This document shows positions 42,423 to 51,013 of a stretch of 64,000 bases of DNA, piece by piece. Source of the stretch: GCA-2737665 sp044344795 (GTDB lineage Bacteria > Bacteroidota > Bacteroidia > Palsa-965); the NCBI GenBank assembly GCA_044344795.1, contig JBIJCF010000010.1, positions 1 to 64,000 of the forward strand, given 5' to 3'. The position numbers and the translations under genes are program-made. Under the pieces are notes generated by a model. The model saw only the letters and a list, made by a program, of their open reading frames with translations, was not told the DNA's origin and did no database searches. How positions within the stretch are numbered: position 1 is the first letter of the stretch; each line of letters starts with the position of its first letter.

Positions 42423-43766
42423 ATGGGTAAGTCAGTAACATTAATCGGAGCCGGATTGGTAGGTTCGTTGTTGTCCATCTATTTAAGTAAGCGCGGATAT
42501 AAAGTAACCGTTTACGAACGACGACCGGATCTGCGCAAGAATCGTATTTCGGCAGGACGCTCAATTAATTTGGCATTAAGTGATCGAGGTTGGCGTGGAT
42601 TAGAGCGCGTGGGTATTGGCGAAGACATTAAAAAAGTGGCGTTACCTATGCCGGGAAGAATTATTCACCATCAGGATCGCAGTATTGTAACGCAACCTTA
42701 TGGTAAAGACGGACAAGCGATTTGGTCGGTGAGTCGTGGAGGATTGAATTGTGTGTTGATGGATTTGGCCGAACAGCACGGAGTAAAAATTCATTATAAC
42801 GAACGCTGCACGAATGTGGATTTGGAATCGGCAACTGCGCACTTTGAAAATACAGAGACACATGTCAAATCAGTGGTGCAGAACGACGTGATTTTTTCAA
42901 CTGATGGAGCGTTTTCAGCAGGACGATTGCAAATGCAACTGACGACAGATCGTTTTGATTATGCACAAAAATATTTGCAACACGGTTATAAAGAATTGAC
43001 GATTCCTCCAACGGCGAACGGGGATTTTGCAATGGATCCTAAAGGATTGCACATCTGGCCGCGAGGGCAGTTTATGCTCATTGCATTGCCCAACATGGAT
43101 AAGTCATTTACGTGTACATTATTCTTCCCATTTGAAGGTGAAGTTTCTTTCGCATCATTGAATACGGAACAAAAGATGCTTGATTTCTTCATGAAAACCT
43201 TCCCCGATGCGGTGGATCTGATGCCTACGCTGAAAGAAGAATATTTCGCGAATCCGACGTCATCGTTAAGTATTGTGAAATGTTGGCCGTGGACGTACAA
43301 AAATAAATTCGCGATGGTCGGCGATTCCGCGCATGCGATTGTTCCTTTCTATGGACAAGGCATGAATTGCGGCTTTGAGGATTGTGTGGTGATGGATGAT
43401 TACTTGAGTCAATTCGGAGACGATCTGGAAAAAGTATTTAAAGCTTATGAATTAAGCCGCAAGCCTGATGGTGATGCGATCGCAGATTTGGCGGTGGCGA
43501 ACTTTGTGGAGATGCGCGATCGTACTGCTGATCCGAAGTTTTTGTTGCAGAAGAAAATTGAAGCGTGGTTCAGTGAGAAACATCCGGATAAATGGATTCC
43601 GTTGTACACGATGGTAACGTTCCGTCCTGATATTCGTTACTCAACAGCATTGAATGAAGGAAACAAGCAGGAAGCGGTTATGCAACGTGTTATGCGCGAA
43701 ATTCCAAACATTGAGCAAAATTGGAATTCGCCTGAAGTGGAGCAGGCAATTTTGGCGCAATTGTAG
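42423..43766 (+). CDS. kmo: Kynurenine 3-monooxygenase
   Basis: FAD- and NADPH-dependent hydroxylase converting kynurenine to 3-hydroxykynurenine. It is 447 residues. The dinucleotide-binding fold begins VTLIGAGLVGSLLSIYLSKRGYKVTVYERR (residues about 5-34), followed by SINLALSDRGWRGLERVG, the FAD-binding VGDSAHAIVPFYGQGMNCGFEDC (about 298-320) and a C-terminal hydrophobic/basic part. The family often has a C-terminal membrane helix in eukaryotes; none is visible here. Ten bases downstream of kynU; the gap to rplU is 142 bases. Confidence 0.95.
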   Translation: MGKSVTLIGAGLVGSLLSIYLSKRGYKVTVYERRPDLRKNRISAGRSINLALSDRGWRGLERVGIGEDIKKVALPMPGRIIHHQDRSIVTQPYGKDGQAIWSVSRGGLNCVLMDLAEQHGVKIHYNERCTNVDLESATAHFENTETHVKSVVQNDVIFSTDGAFSAGRLQMQLTTDRFDYAQKYLQHGYKELTIPPTANGDFAMDPKGLHIWPRGQFMLIALPNMDKSFTCTLFFPFEGEVSFASLNTEQKMLDFFMKTFPDAVDLMPTLKEEYFANPTSSLSIVKCWPWTYKNKFAMVGDSAHAIVPFYGQGMNCGFEDCVVMDDYLSQFGDDLEKVFKAYELSRKPDGDAIADLAVANFVEMRDRTADPKFLLQKKIEAWFSEKHPDKWIPLYTMVTFRPDIRYSTALNEGNKQEAVMQRVMREIPNIEQNWNSPEVEQAILAQL

Positions 43767-43908
43767 GTGCGAATAACATATATGTATTTGATAATAAGAG
43801 CATTAGTGTTGATTTGTTCCGATTTTTACCTCGGGAAGTACATCAAGCTCAATTTTCTTCTTATCTTCGCGTCCCCTTAAGGGAATATTAACTCAATAAC
43901 AGTCAAAC

Positions 43909-44439
43909 ATGTACGCAATTGTAGAAATAGCCGGGCTCCAGTACAAAGTGGCAAAAAAACAACGTGTTTTTGTGCACCGCCTCGAGGCTACAGAAGGAAG
44001 CGCCATTGAATTGGGCAAAGTACTTCTTATCGACAACAACGGTAAAATTACCGTTGGAGCACCTGAAATTGATGGTGCGCGTGTGGCAGCTAAAGTGTTG
44101 TCGCATTTAAAAGGTGATAAAGTGATTGTCTTCAAGAAGAAGCGTCGCAAAGGTTACCAGAAGTTGAACGGCCACCGTCAGCAACTTACCGAGTTGTTGA
44201 TTCAGGGCATTTTAGGCAAAGGCGAGAAATTGTCTGCTGATGATGCTAAGATTGAGGCTGCTTCTATTTTGGAATTGAAAGCACGTTCTGCCGCAAAGCC
44301 TTCAAAGCTAGTATTCGCTGATGCGACTGCTGAAGCTGAGGTAGAAGAAGCACCAAAAAAGAAGGCTCCTGCTAAAAAGGCAGCTCCTGCTAAAAAAGCA
44401 GCGGCGAAAAAAACAACCCGTAAGAAAAAGGAAGATTAA
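43909..44439 (+). CDS. rplU: 50S ribosomal protein L21 with long basic tail
   Basis: Ribosomal protein L21 starting MYAIVEIAGLQYKVAKKQRVFVHRL. The L21 core covers residues 1-105, including HLKGDKVIVFKKKRRKGYQKLNGHRQQLT. It is then extended by a helical linker and a Lys/Ala/Pro-rich tail (about 145-176, repeats of APAKKA), giving 176 residues against about 103 in E. coli. Such tails occur in Bacteroidota L21. The variant box TATCTTCG lies 40-50 bases upstream. rpmA follows after 20 bases in the usual order. Confidence 0.96.
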   Translation: MYAIVEIAGLQYKVAKKQRVFVHRLEATEGSAIELGKVLLIDNNGKITVGAPEIDGARVAAKVLSHLKGDKVIVFKKKRRKGYQKLNGHRQQLTELLIQGILGKGEKLSADDAKIEAASILELKARSAAKPSKLVFADATAEAEVEEAPKKKAPAKKAAPAKKAAAKKTTRKKKED

Positions 44440-44459
44440 CCTTTTAATAAGAAAATACC

Positions 44460-44720
44460 ATGGCACACAAAAAAGGTGAAGGTAAAGTAAAGAACGGCCG
44501 CGAATCAGAAAGTAAGCGACTTGGCGTTAAGATCTATGGTGGTCAATTGGCTATCGCAGGTAATATTATTGTTCGTCAGCGTGGTACTGTTCACTATCCG
44601 GGATCAAACGTAGGAATGGGTAAAGACCATACTTTGTTTGCATTGGTGGATGGAACAGTGAAGTTCACGAAGCGTCGTGATGACAGATCATACGTTTCGA
44701 TTGAGCCTTTCAACGCATAA
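44460..44720 (+). CDS. rpmA: 50S ribosomal protein L27
   Basis: An 86-residue L27, beginning MAHKKGEGKVKNGRESESKRLGVK. Conserved G-x-x-V-Y-PGSNVGMGKDHTLFAL-type sequence follows (HYPGSNVGMGKDHTLFALVDG). The N-terminus lacks a removable leader peptide. The typical partner of rplU; a strong terminator follows 22 bases after its stop. Confidence 0.97.
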   Translation: MAHKKGEGKVKNGRESESKRLGVKIYGGQLAIAGNIIVRQRGTVHYPGSNVGMGKDHTLFALVDGTVKFTKRRDDRSYVSIEPFNA

Positions 44721-44741
44721 TCTGCATTGCCTTAAGTTATT

Positions 44742-44770
44742 AAACACCCACAGCATTGTGGGTGTTTTTG
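44742..44770 (+). terminator. Terminator after rpmA
   Basis: AAACACCCACA-GCAT-TGTGGGTGTTT, 11 pairs with a four-base loop, followed by TTTGTTTT. Closes the rplU-rpmA unit before serS. Confidence 0.9.
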
Positions 44771-44793
44771 TTTTAGACCTGTCGTGTTATCGT

Positions 44794-44801
44794 TAACTTT
44801 G
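44794..44801 (+). promoter_or_regulatory. -7 promoter box (TAACTTTG) for serS
   Basis: TAACTTTG 21 bases before the serS ATG, just after the rpmA terminator; it should drive the long plus-strand run to 51957. Confidence 0.6.
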
Positions 44802-44822
44802 CCTTATACTTAGAATATAATT

Positions 44823-46094
44823 ATGCTTCAGATTCAAGTTATTCGCGAAAACAAAGAAGAAGTTGTTCGCCGCTTAGCCAAGAAAAATTTTAAAGGATTA
44901 GAAATCATCGATCAGATTGTGCAGACAGACGCTGATCGTCGCAGCACGCAAACTGAATTGGATTCGTTGAAGGCAGATGCTAACGCTATCGCGAAACAAA
45001 TTGGTGAAATGATGAAGTCGGGAAAAAAGGCGGAAGCAGAAGATCTGAAAAACAAAAGCACTGCGCTGAAGGAAACGGAAAAAGCATTGCAGGAGCGACT
45101 TAATACGGCTGAAGCAGAACTCGAAAAGTTGTTGGTGTTAGTGCCCAACTTACCCGCCGATGTAGTGCCGGAAGGACGCTTACCGGAAGACAACAAAACA
45201 GTATACACTCACGGTGATATTCCTGCATTATACGAAGGCGCACAACCGCATTGGGATTTAGCGGCCAAGTACGATTTAATTGATTTTGAGCTCGGCGTTA
45301 AACTTACCGGTGCCGGTTTTCCGGTGTATAAAGGGAAAGGTGCGCGTTTGCAACGTGCACTTATCAACTTCTTCCTCGATCGTGCAACAGCAGCAGGTTA
45401 TCTCGAAGTGCAACCTCCGATTTTAGTAAACGCTGATTCCGGATTCGGAACTGGACAACTGCCCGATAAAGAAGGACAGATGTATCATGTAACGGTAGAT
45501 GATTTGTATCTGATTCCAACTGCTGAAGTTCCCATTACCAATATTTATCGCGATGTGATTGTGAAGGCAGAAGACCTTCCGATTAAGAACTGCGGTTACA
45601 CACCATGTTTCCGTCGCGAGGCCGGTTCATATGGCAAAGATGTTCGCGGATTAAATCGTTTGCATCAGTTCGATAAAGTGGAAATTGTGCAGATTCAACA
45701 TCCTGATAAATCATATCAGACTTTGGAAGAAATGCGTGAGTTCGTGGCGGGATTGTTGAAAGATCTCGAATTGCCATTTCGGACGCTGTTACTGTGCGGT
45801 GGTGACATGAGTTTTGCATCGGCACAAACGTACGACATGGAAGTGTACTCTGCAGCGCAGCAGCGTTGGTTAGAAGTAAGCTCTGTGTCCAACTTCGAAG
45901 CATTTCAAAGTAATCGTCTGAAACTGCGTTACCGTGAAGGCAGCGAAAAACCTCGCCTGGCGCATACATTGAATGGAAGTGCATTGGCATTGCCGCGCAT
46001 TGTTGCTGCATTGCTGGAAAATAATCAAGAGCCTGATGGAATTCGTATTCCTAAGGTTTTGGTTCCTTATACCGGATTTGATAAAATCAATTAA
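44823..46094 (+). CDS. serS: Seryl-tRNA synthetase
   Basis: Class II aminoacyl-tRNA synthetase charging tRNA-Ser. It is 423 residues. The N-terminal two-helix coiled-coil arm (about 30-105, KALQERLNTAEAELEKLL) binds the tRNA variable arm. The catalytic core has motif 2 (CFRREAGSYGKDVRGLNRLHQFDKVE, about 261-286) and motif 3 (LAHTLNGSALALPRIVAALLENNQ, about 378-401). It heads a plus-strand run of seven closely spaced genes. Confidence 0.98.
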   Translation: MLQIQVIRENKEEVVRRLAKKNFKGLEIIDQIVQTDADRRSTQTELDSLKADANAIAKQIGEMMKSGKKAEAEDLKNKSTALKETEKALQERLNTAEAELEKLLVLVPNLPADVVPEGRLPEDNKTVYTHGDIPALYEGAQPHWDLAAKYDLIDFELGVKLTGAGFPVYKGKGARLQRALINFFLDRATAAGYLEVQPPILVNADSGFGTGQLPDKEGQMYHVTVDDLYLIPTAEVPITNIYRDVIVKAEDLPIKNCGYTPCFRREAGSYGKDVRGLNRLHQFDKVEIVQIQHPDKSYQTLEEMREFVAGLLKDLELPFRTLLLCGGDMSFASAQTYDMEVYSAAQQRWLEVSSVSNFEAFQSNRLKLRYREGSEKPRLAHTLNGSALALPRIVAALLENNQEPDGIRIPKVLVPYTGFDKIN

Positions 46095-46105
46095 TTCGAA
46101 ACGTG

Positions 46106-46669
46106 ATGAAGCAGTTAAGTTTAGCAGTGGTTGTCGCATTACTTGGTGCATCTTGCAAAGGACCTGCACATGAGGCGGAATTGAAAACGATCGATAGTTT
46201 GAAAAACGTTTTAGCGCAAACGGATAGTGTGCTGGCTTTGGTGAACGTGGAGGACGTAAAAACGCGTCACGATGAAATGCACACTAACATGCAGTTCATA
46301 CAAATCAATATTGATAAAATGGGCGATACGCTCGATTTCAAGACCGGTTTGTATTTGTCGGAGTACAAGCAGTTACGCAAGCAGCTTCAATTAATTAAAT
46401 CAGGTGTGGTGCAGAATTCGGCGCTCGTGGATTCAGTGATGAAAAATTTAAATGATTTTGAGCACGATTTAAAGAATAATACGCTGGATAAAAGCGTTAA
46501 TCTAGAAGGAGCAATAGCCGCTGAAAAAACGCAGGTTAACGCATTGTATCAAGGGTCTTTGAACTTGCCGAAATTGTTTATTGAATCGCGGACTGCTTAT
46601 GATACCTTGTCACCGAAGGTGAATGCATTCGTGGATCAGTTGAGTACAAAAATGAATTTGAAAAAGTAG
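46106..46669 (+). CDS. Hypothetical lipoprotein, coiled-coil rich
   Basis: A 187-residue lipoprotein with signal MKQLSLAVVVALLGASC (lipid cysteine about residue 17). The rest is mostly helical with heptad-like spacing (LKTIDSLKNVLAQTDSVLALV, KQLRKQLQLIKSG, SVMKNLNDFEHDLKN). I recognise no family. The ATG at 46106 is used; a GTG one codon before is possible. It lies 11 bases after serS and two bases before the TPR gene, so the two envelope genes are probably expressed together. Confidence 0.75.
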   Translation: MKQLSLAVVVALLGASCKGPAHEAELKTIDSLKNVLAQTDSVLALVNVEDVKTRHDEMHTNMQFIQINIDKMGDTLDFKTGLYLSEYKQLRKQLQLIKSGVVQNSALVDSVMKNLNDFEHDLKNNTLDKSVNLEGAIAAEKTQVNALYQGSLNLPKLFIESRTAYDTLSPKVNAFVDQLSTKMNLKK

Positions 46670-46671
46670 TA

Positions 46672-48510
46672 ATGGTAAAACGACTGCTGATCATTGTTGG
46701 ATTTCTTTTCATAGCAGTCGGGATTACCGCACAGCCGGATCCTCCATCGTCAGATGAGCAGTTGGCCAATCAGTATTATGCTGCCGGCGAGTTCGATAAA
46801 GCAGTCGTGTATTACGAAAAACTGTACGAGAAAAATCCGTTACAGATTTACTACGAATATTATCTCAATTGCTTAATTAATATTCAAAGTTATAAGAAGG
46901 CTGAAAAGCTTGTCAAGAAGCAGTCTGCTTGGTATAAGGCAGACCTGACATATTTCGTAGATATGGGACGCGTATTCCGTGCCCAGGGACAGGAAGATAA
47001 AGCCAAGAAGGAATTTAATGCAGGTGTTAACGCGATTAATTCTAATACATCTGCGAATCGTGTCATTGATTTGGCCAATGCGTTTTTAGGAATTAACGAA
47101 ACGGATTGGGCAATTACAACTTTGCAAAAAGGTCGTAAGGAATTGAAAGGTGTCTATTCGTTTCATGCCGAGTTGGCAGATGTGTACTATTATAAAAAAG
47201 ATTATACGTCCATGATCAACGAGTATTTGGGTTTGCTCGACGAATCGCCCTTGTACAAGCAGCAAGTGCAGAACGGTCTTCAGGCTAAAATGGACAGTGA
47301 TACGGACAACAAAATTTCCGGATTACTTAAAACTGAATTATTAAAACGTTCTCAGCGCGAACCCAATAATACCACATGGCCTGAATTGCTTGTATGGTTA
47401 TTTATGCAGGAGAAAAATTTTGCGGGGGCATTAGTTCAGGCAAAAGCTATTGATAAACGGAAGCAATTGGAAGGTGAAGAAATTATTCCGTTGGCAGAAA
47501 TGGCGCGCAGTAATCAGGAGTATGATGTGGCGTCGGATGCGTATGACTATGTCATCGGCTTGGGTCCCGGTAAAATGTATTACCGCACAGCCAAAATGGA
47601 AAAGATGAATACGCGTTATGAGCGTATCGTTAATACTACGAATTACACTACTCAGGATTTGATTTCATTGGAAGCAGAAATGAAATCTACACTCGAGGAG
47701 TTGGGTAAAAACAATACCACCGTTTCTCTAATTCGTTCTTTGGCGCACCTGCAGGCTTTTTATATGGACAAGCCCAAAGAGGCCGTTGCGCTGTTGGAGG
47801 AAGTCCTGTTGTTGCCAGGCTTGAACGCTAATGAACAAGCATTGTGTAAATTGGAATTGGGTGATGTATTGGTGTTAGATGGGCAAGTTTGGGAAGCTTC
47901 GTTGCGGTATGCACAGGTAGAAAAGGCCTACAAATATGACGCCATTGGGCAGGAAGCAAAATTTCGTAATGCAAAGGTGGCTTTTTATGTGGGCGATTTT
48001 GAATGGGCGCAGGCTCAATTAAATGTTTTAAAAGGTTCTACCTCGAAACTGATTTCAAATGATGCCATGTATCTGTCTATGGTAATTACAGATAATCTGG
48101 CATTGGATAGCAATCCTGAGCCGTTGATGCGATTTGCTAAAGCGGATTTGATGTTGTTTCAGCACCAATACGATAAAGCGAAAATTTATCTCGATTCAAT
48201 TGACCGCGATTATGGACTGCACGCATTGGCTGATGATGTTCTTTTTATGCGATATCGCATTGCATACAAGCAACAGCGTTGGGCAGAAGCCGCAGGTTAT
48301 TTGGAAAAGTTGACAGCAACGCACAGTACAGATATTCTTGCGGACGATGCATGGTTCCGATTAGCAGAGTTGTATGAATACAAGCTGGGCGATACAGAAA
48401 AAGCAAAACAGTGCTACGAAGAAATTATTTTAAAATATCCGGGAAGCTTATTCGTAGTCGATGCACGGAAACGTTATCGCGTGTTGCGTGGCGATAAATT
48501 AAATGACTAA
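46672..48510 (+). CDS. Exported tetratricopeptide-repeat protein
   Basis: A 612-residue protein with a signal peptide (about 1-21, ending GITAQ) and many TPR-like helix pairs along its length (ANQYYAAGEFDKAVVYYEKLYEKNP near residue 31; GRVFRAQGQEDKAKKEFNAGV near 105; AEAAGYLEKLTATHSTDILADDAWFRLAELYEYKLGDTEKAKQCYEE near 540). Likely a periplasmic protein scaffold; no enzymatic motif. The two bases separating it from the lipoprotein gene and two from the DUF4286 gene indicate cotranscription. Partner unknown. Confidence 0.87.
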   Translation: MVKRLLIIVGFLFIAVGITAQPDPPSSDEQLANQYYAAGEFDKAVVYYEKLYEKNPLQIYYEYYLNCLINIQSYKKAEKLVKKQSAWYKADLTYFVDMGRVFRAQGQEDKAKKEFNAGVNAINSNTSANRVIDLANAFLGINETDWAITTLQKGRKELKGVYSFHAELADVYYYKKDYTSMINEYLGLLDESPLYKQQVQNGLQAKMDSDTDNKISGLLKTELLKRSQREPNNTTWPELLVWLFMQEKNFAGALVQAKAIDKRKQLEGEEIIPLAEMARSNQEYDVASDAYDYVIGLGPGKMYYRTAKMEKMNTRYERIVNTTNYTTQDLISLEAEMKSTLEELGKNNTTVSLIRSLAHLQAFYMDKPKEAVALLEEVLLLPGLNANEQALCKLELGDVLVLDGQVWEASLRYAQVEKAYKYDAIGQEAKFRNAKVAFYVGDFEWAQAQLNVLKGSTSKLISNDAMYLSMVITDNLALDSNPEPLMRFAKADLMLFQHQYDKAKIYLDSIDRDYGLHALADDVLFMRYRIAYKQQRWAEAAGYLEKLTATHSTDILADDAWFRLAELYEYKLGDTEKAKQCYEEIILKYPGSLFVVDARKRYRVLRGDKLND

Positions 48511-48512
48511 TT

Positions 48513-48815
48513 ATGATTATTTATAACGTTACCGTTAATATCGATAATGATGTTCTCGACGATTGGTTGCACTGGATGAAAACCGTTCATGTTCCTGATG
48601 TGGTAGCTACAGGATGTTTCACAGATGGGAACATCTTCAAGATCATGGTGGATGAGCAGCAGGGAACCAGCTATTCCATTCAGTACAAAGCCAAGAGCAT
48701 GGATGACGTCAATCGTTACCTGGAAACTTTTGCGCCATCACTTCGCGAACAGCACACTGCCCGTTATAAAGACAAGTTCGTTGCATTTCGAACTCTTTTG
48801 CAACACATCGCGTAA
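48513..48815 (+). CDS. DUF4286 family protein
   Basis: A 100-residue protein, MIIYNVTVNIDNDVLDDWLHWM, with VHVPDVVATGCFTDGNIFKI and a SYSIQYKAKSMDDVNRYLETFAP region. This is the small ferredoxin-fold-like DUF4286 family, which is commonly found beside rsmA in Bacteroidota. Cytoplasmic; function unknown. Its stop TAA overlaps the rsmA ATG by one base (TAATG), so translation is coupled. Confidence 0.88.
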   Translation: MIIYNVTVNIDNDVLDDWLHWMKTVHVPDVVATGCFTDGNIFKIMVDEQQGTSYSIQYKAKSMDDVNRYLETFAPSLREQHTARYKDKFVAFRTLLQHIA

Positions 48816-49594
48816 TGTCGGACGTAAGGGCGAAAAAACATTTAGGGCAACACTTTTTGCATGATGAAAACATCGCAGCGAAAATTGCACGTTCCTTGCG
48901 TCCTGCTGAATTGAATTACCAACGCATTCTAGAGATCGGTCCGGGAATGGGCGTTCTTACCAAGTATTTGTTGCAAAACGAAAGTTGCGAAGTTAGTGTT
49001 GTGGAGATTGATCGTGAGTCGGTGGCTTATTTGAAAGAACACTATCCTCAATTGACTTCGCGTATTATTGAAGGCGACTTTTTACGACTTAATGAAGCTC
49101 AACTTCCTGCTGCGCCATTCGCGGTAATCGGCAATTTTCCCTACAATATTTCTTCGCAAATCTTATTTAAAGTTTTGGAGCATCGTAATTCCATTCCGGA
49201 GTGTTGCGGTATGTTTCAAAAGGAAGTGGCCGAGCGCGTTGCATCAAAGCCGGGAAACAAAACGTATGGCATCCTCAGCGTTCTGTTGCAGGCGTGGTAC
49301 AATATCGAGTACTTATTTACTGTACATGAACATGTATTTTATCCACCTCCCAAAGTAAAATCGGGGGTGATACGTTTAACACGCAATAAAACACTACAAT
49401 TGAATTGCGACGAATCGCTTTTTGTGGCAGTGGTTAAGGCGGGTTTCAATCAACGTCGCAAAACCTTGCGTAATGCGTTAAAGGCATTCGAGGTGTTACC
49501 GGAATATCAGGATCACAAGTATTTTACGTTACGTGCCGAAACATTGGGCGTGCAAGAGTTCGTAGAGTTGACAAACATGCTCAGGAAACGCTAA
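48815..49594 (+). CDS. rsmA: 16S rRNA A1518/A1519 dimethyltransferase RsmA
   Basis: Dimethylates two adjacent adenines in helix 45 of 16S rRNA. It is 259 residues. The N-terminus is AKKHLGQHFLHDENIAAKI; motif I is ILEIGPGMGVLTKYLL (about 34-49), the acidic end of strand 2 is VVEIDRE, and the catalytic NFPYNISSQI (about 107-116) is present. The basic RRKTLRNALK near 207 is typical. Coupled to DUF4286 upstream. Its stop codon TAA (49592-49594) is also the first part of the mgtE -7 box. Confidence 0.97.
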   Translation: MSDVRAKKHLGQHFLHDENIAAKIARSLRPAELNYQRILEIGPGMGVLTKYLLQNESCEVSVVEIDRESVAYLKEHYPQLTSRIIEGDFLRLNEAQLPAAPFAVIGNFPYNISSQILFKVLEHRNSIPECCGMFQKEVAERVASKPGNKTYGILSVLLQAWYNIEYLFTVHEHVFYPPPKVKSGVIRLTRNKTLQLNCDESLFVAVVKAGFNQRRKTLRNALKAFEVLPEYQDHKYFTLRAETLGVQEFVELTNMLRKR

Positions 49595-49599
49595 CTTTG
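49592..49599 (+). promoter_or_regulatory. -7 promoter box (TAACTTTG) for mgtE, overlapping rsmA stop
   Basis: TAACTTTG, whose first three bases are the rsmA TAA stop; 16 bases before the mgtE ATG. Provides mgtE with its own start inside the longer unit. Confidence 0.6.
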
Positions 49600-49615
49600 C
49601 GCCTGATTTTCAGGT

Positions 49616-51013
49616 ATGGCTTTTCAACTCACGGATAACTTCATTCAGGATCTTCGTTCTGCACTTAGTGCACGGGATGAAGTGTTGATGCGTTCGCTTA
49701 TGGCGGATTTGCACCCTGCTGATGCTGCGGAATTGCTGGCAGAGTTTGACGTTGAAGAGGCGATGCGCTTGTATAAATTTCTGGAAGAAGAAGTGGCCGC
49801 AGAGACATTGGTGTTGTTGGATGATGATAGACGGGATGCGGTGCTTGAGGGACTGTCGCCCAAAGAAATTGCGGAGCAGCTGATCGATAATCTCGACTCG
49901 GATGATGCTGCGGACGTTCTTGCAGAATTAACCGATGATCAGCAGGATGAAGTTCTTTCGCACGTAGAAGATATTGAACAAGCCAGTGATATTGTTGACT
50001 TGTTGAATTACGATCCCGATACCGCCGGTGGTATCATGGCGAAGGAATTGATACGCGTGCATGTAGATCGTAATGTGTTGGAGTGCGTGCGCGAAATTCG
50101 TCGTCAGGCGGAAGACGTTGAAAATATTTACACCATTTATGTGGTTGATAACGATGAACGACTTGTAGGTGTTTTATCGTTGAAAAATTTGCTGACTAAA
50201 CCGCTGCGAACAAAGGTGCGTGACGTATACAATCCGAACATTGTAAGTGTAAAAGCCAATACACCTGCAGAAGAAGTAGCCATGCTGATGGATAAATACG
50301 ATCTCGTGGTGATTCCAGTTGTTGACGGTTTGAACCGTTTGGTGGGTCGTATTACGTTCGATGATATGGTGGACGTTTTGCGTGAAGAGAATACGGAAGA
50401 CGTTCAAAAAATGGGTGGTGTAGAAGCGCTTGAAGAGCCGTACATGGCTACGCCGTTCTGGCAAATGATCAGAAAACGAGTAGGATGGCTGGTGTTGTTA
50501 TTTTTGGGTGAATTACTCACCGCTACAGCCATGTCGTTTTTTGAAGATCAGTTAGCGAAGGCAGTTATTCTCGCCATTTTCGTTCCGTTGATTATTTCCA
50601 GTGGAGGTAATAGCGGATCACAAGCGTCAACACTTATTATTCGTGCATTGGCATTAGGTGAAATTACCGTTCGCGACTGGTGGAGCATCTTGAAAAAGGA
50701 ATTGAAATCGGGATTGGTGTTGGGTGGAATTTTAGGATTGCTTGGTTTTTTACGCGTGATGATATGGTCCAATTTTATTGAGGATTATGGGCCGTATTGG
50801 TTGCCAATAGGATTAACTGTGGGCATTACGTTGACAGGTGTTGTTTTGTGGGGCTGTCTTGTCGGTTCGCTGTTCCCATTGATATTAAAGCGATTCAAAC
50901 TCGATCCTGCTGTATCGTCTGCGCCTTTCGTTGCGACGTTGGTGGACGTTACAGGTTTGATCATCTATTTCTCCATTTCAATGTTGTTCCTGACAGAAAT
51001 GTTTAACGCATGA
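49616..51013 (+). CDS. mgtE: Magnesium transporter MgtE
   Basis: Mg2+ channel of the MgtE family, 465 residues. Domain order: cytosolic MgtE N domain (about 15-125, LHPADAAELLAEF and TDDQQDEVLSHV), two CBS domains (about 140-260, DPDTAGGIMAKELIRV and PVVDGLNRLVGRIT), a plug helix and five membrane segments (about 285-460) with the pore sequence SSGGNSGSQASTLIIRALALGEI. The N and CBS domains sense Mg2+ and gate the pore. Its stop overlaps the next gene by four bases (ATGA). It has its own promoter box overlapping the rsmA stop. Confidence 0.96.
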   Translation: MAFQLTDNFIQDLRSALSARDEVLMRSLMADLHPADAAELLAEFDVEEAMRLYKFLEEEVAAETLVLLDDDRRDAVLEGLSPKEIAEQLIDNLDSDDAADVLAELTDDQQDEVLSHVEDIEQASDIVDLLNYDPDTAGGIMAKELIRVHVDRNVLECVREIRRQAEDVENIYTIYVVDNDERLVGVLSLKNLLTKPLRTKVRDVYNPNIVSVKANTPAEEVAMLMDKYDLVVIPVVDGLNRLVGRITFDDMVDVLREENTEDVQKMGGVEALEEPYMATPFWQMIRKRVGWLVLLFLGELLTATAMSFFEDQLAKAVILAIFVPLIISSGGNSGSQASTLIIRALALGEITVRDWWSILKKELKSGLVLGGILGLLGFLRVMIWSNFIEDYGPYWLPIGLTVGITLTGVVLWGCLVGSLFPLILKRFKLDPAVSSAPFVATLVDVTGLIIYFSISMLFLTEMFNA

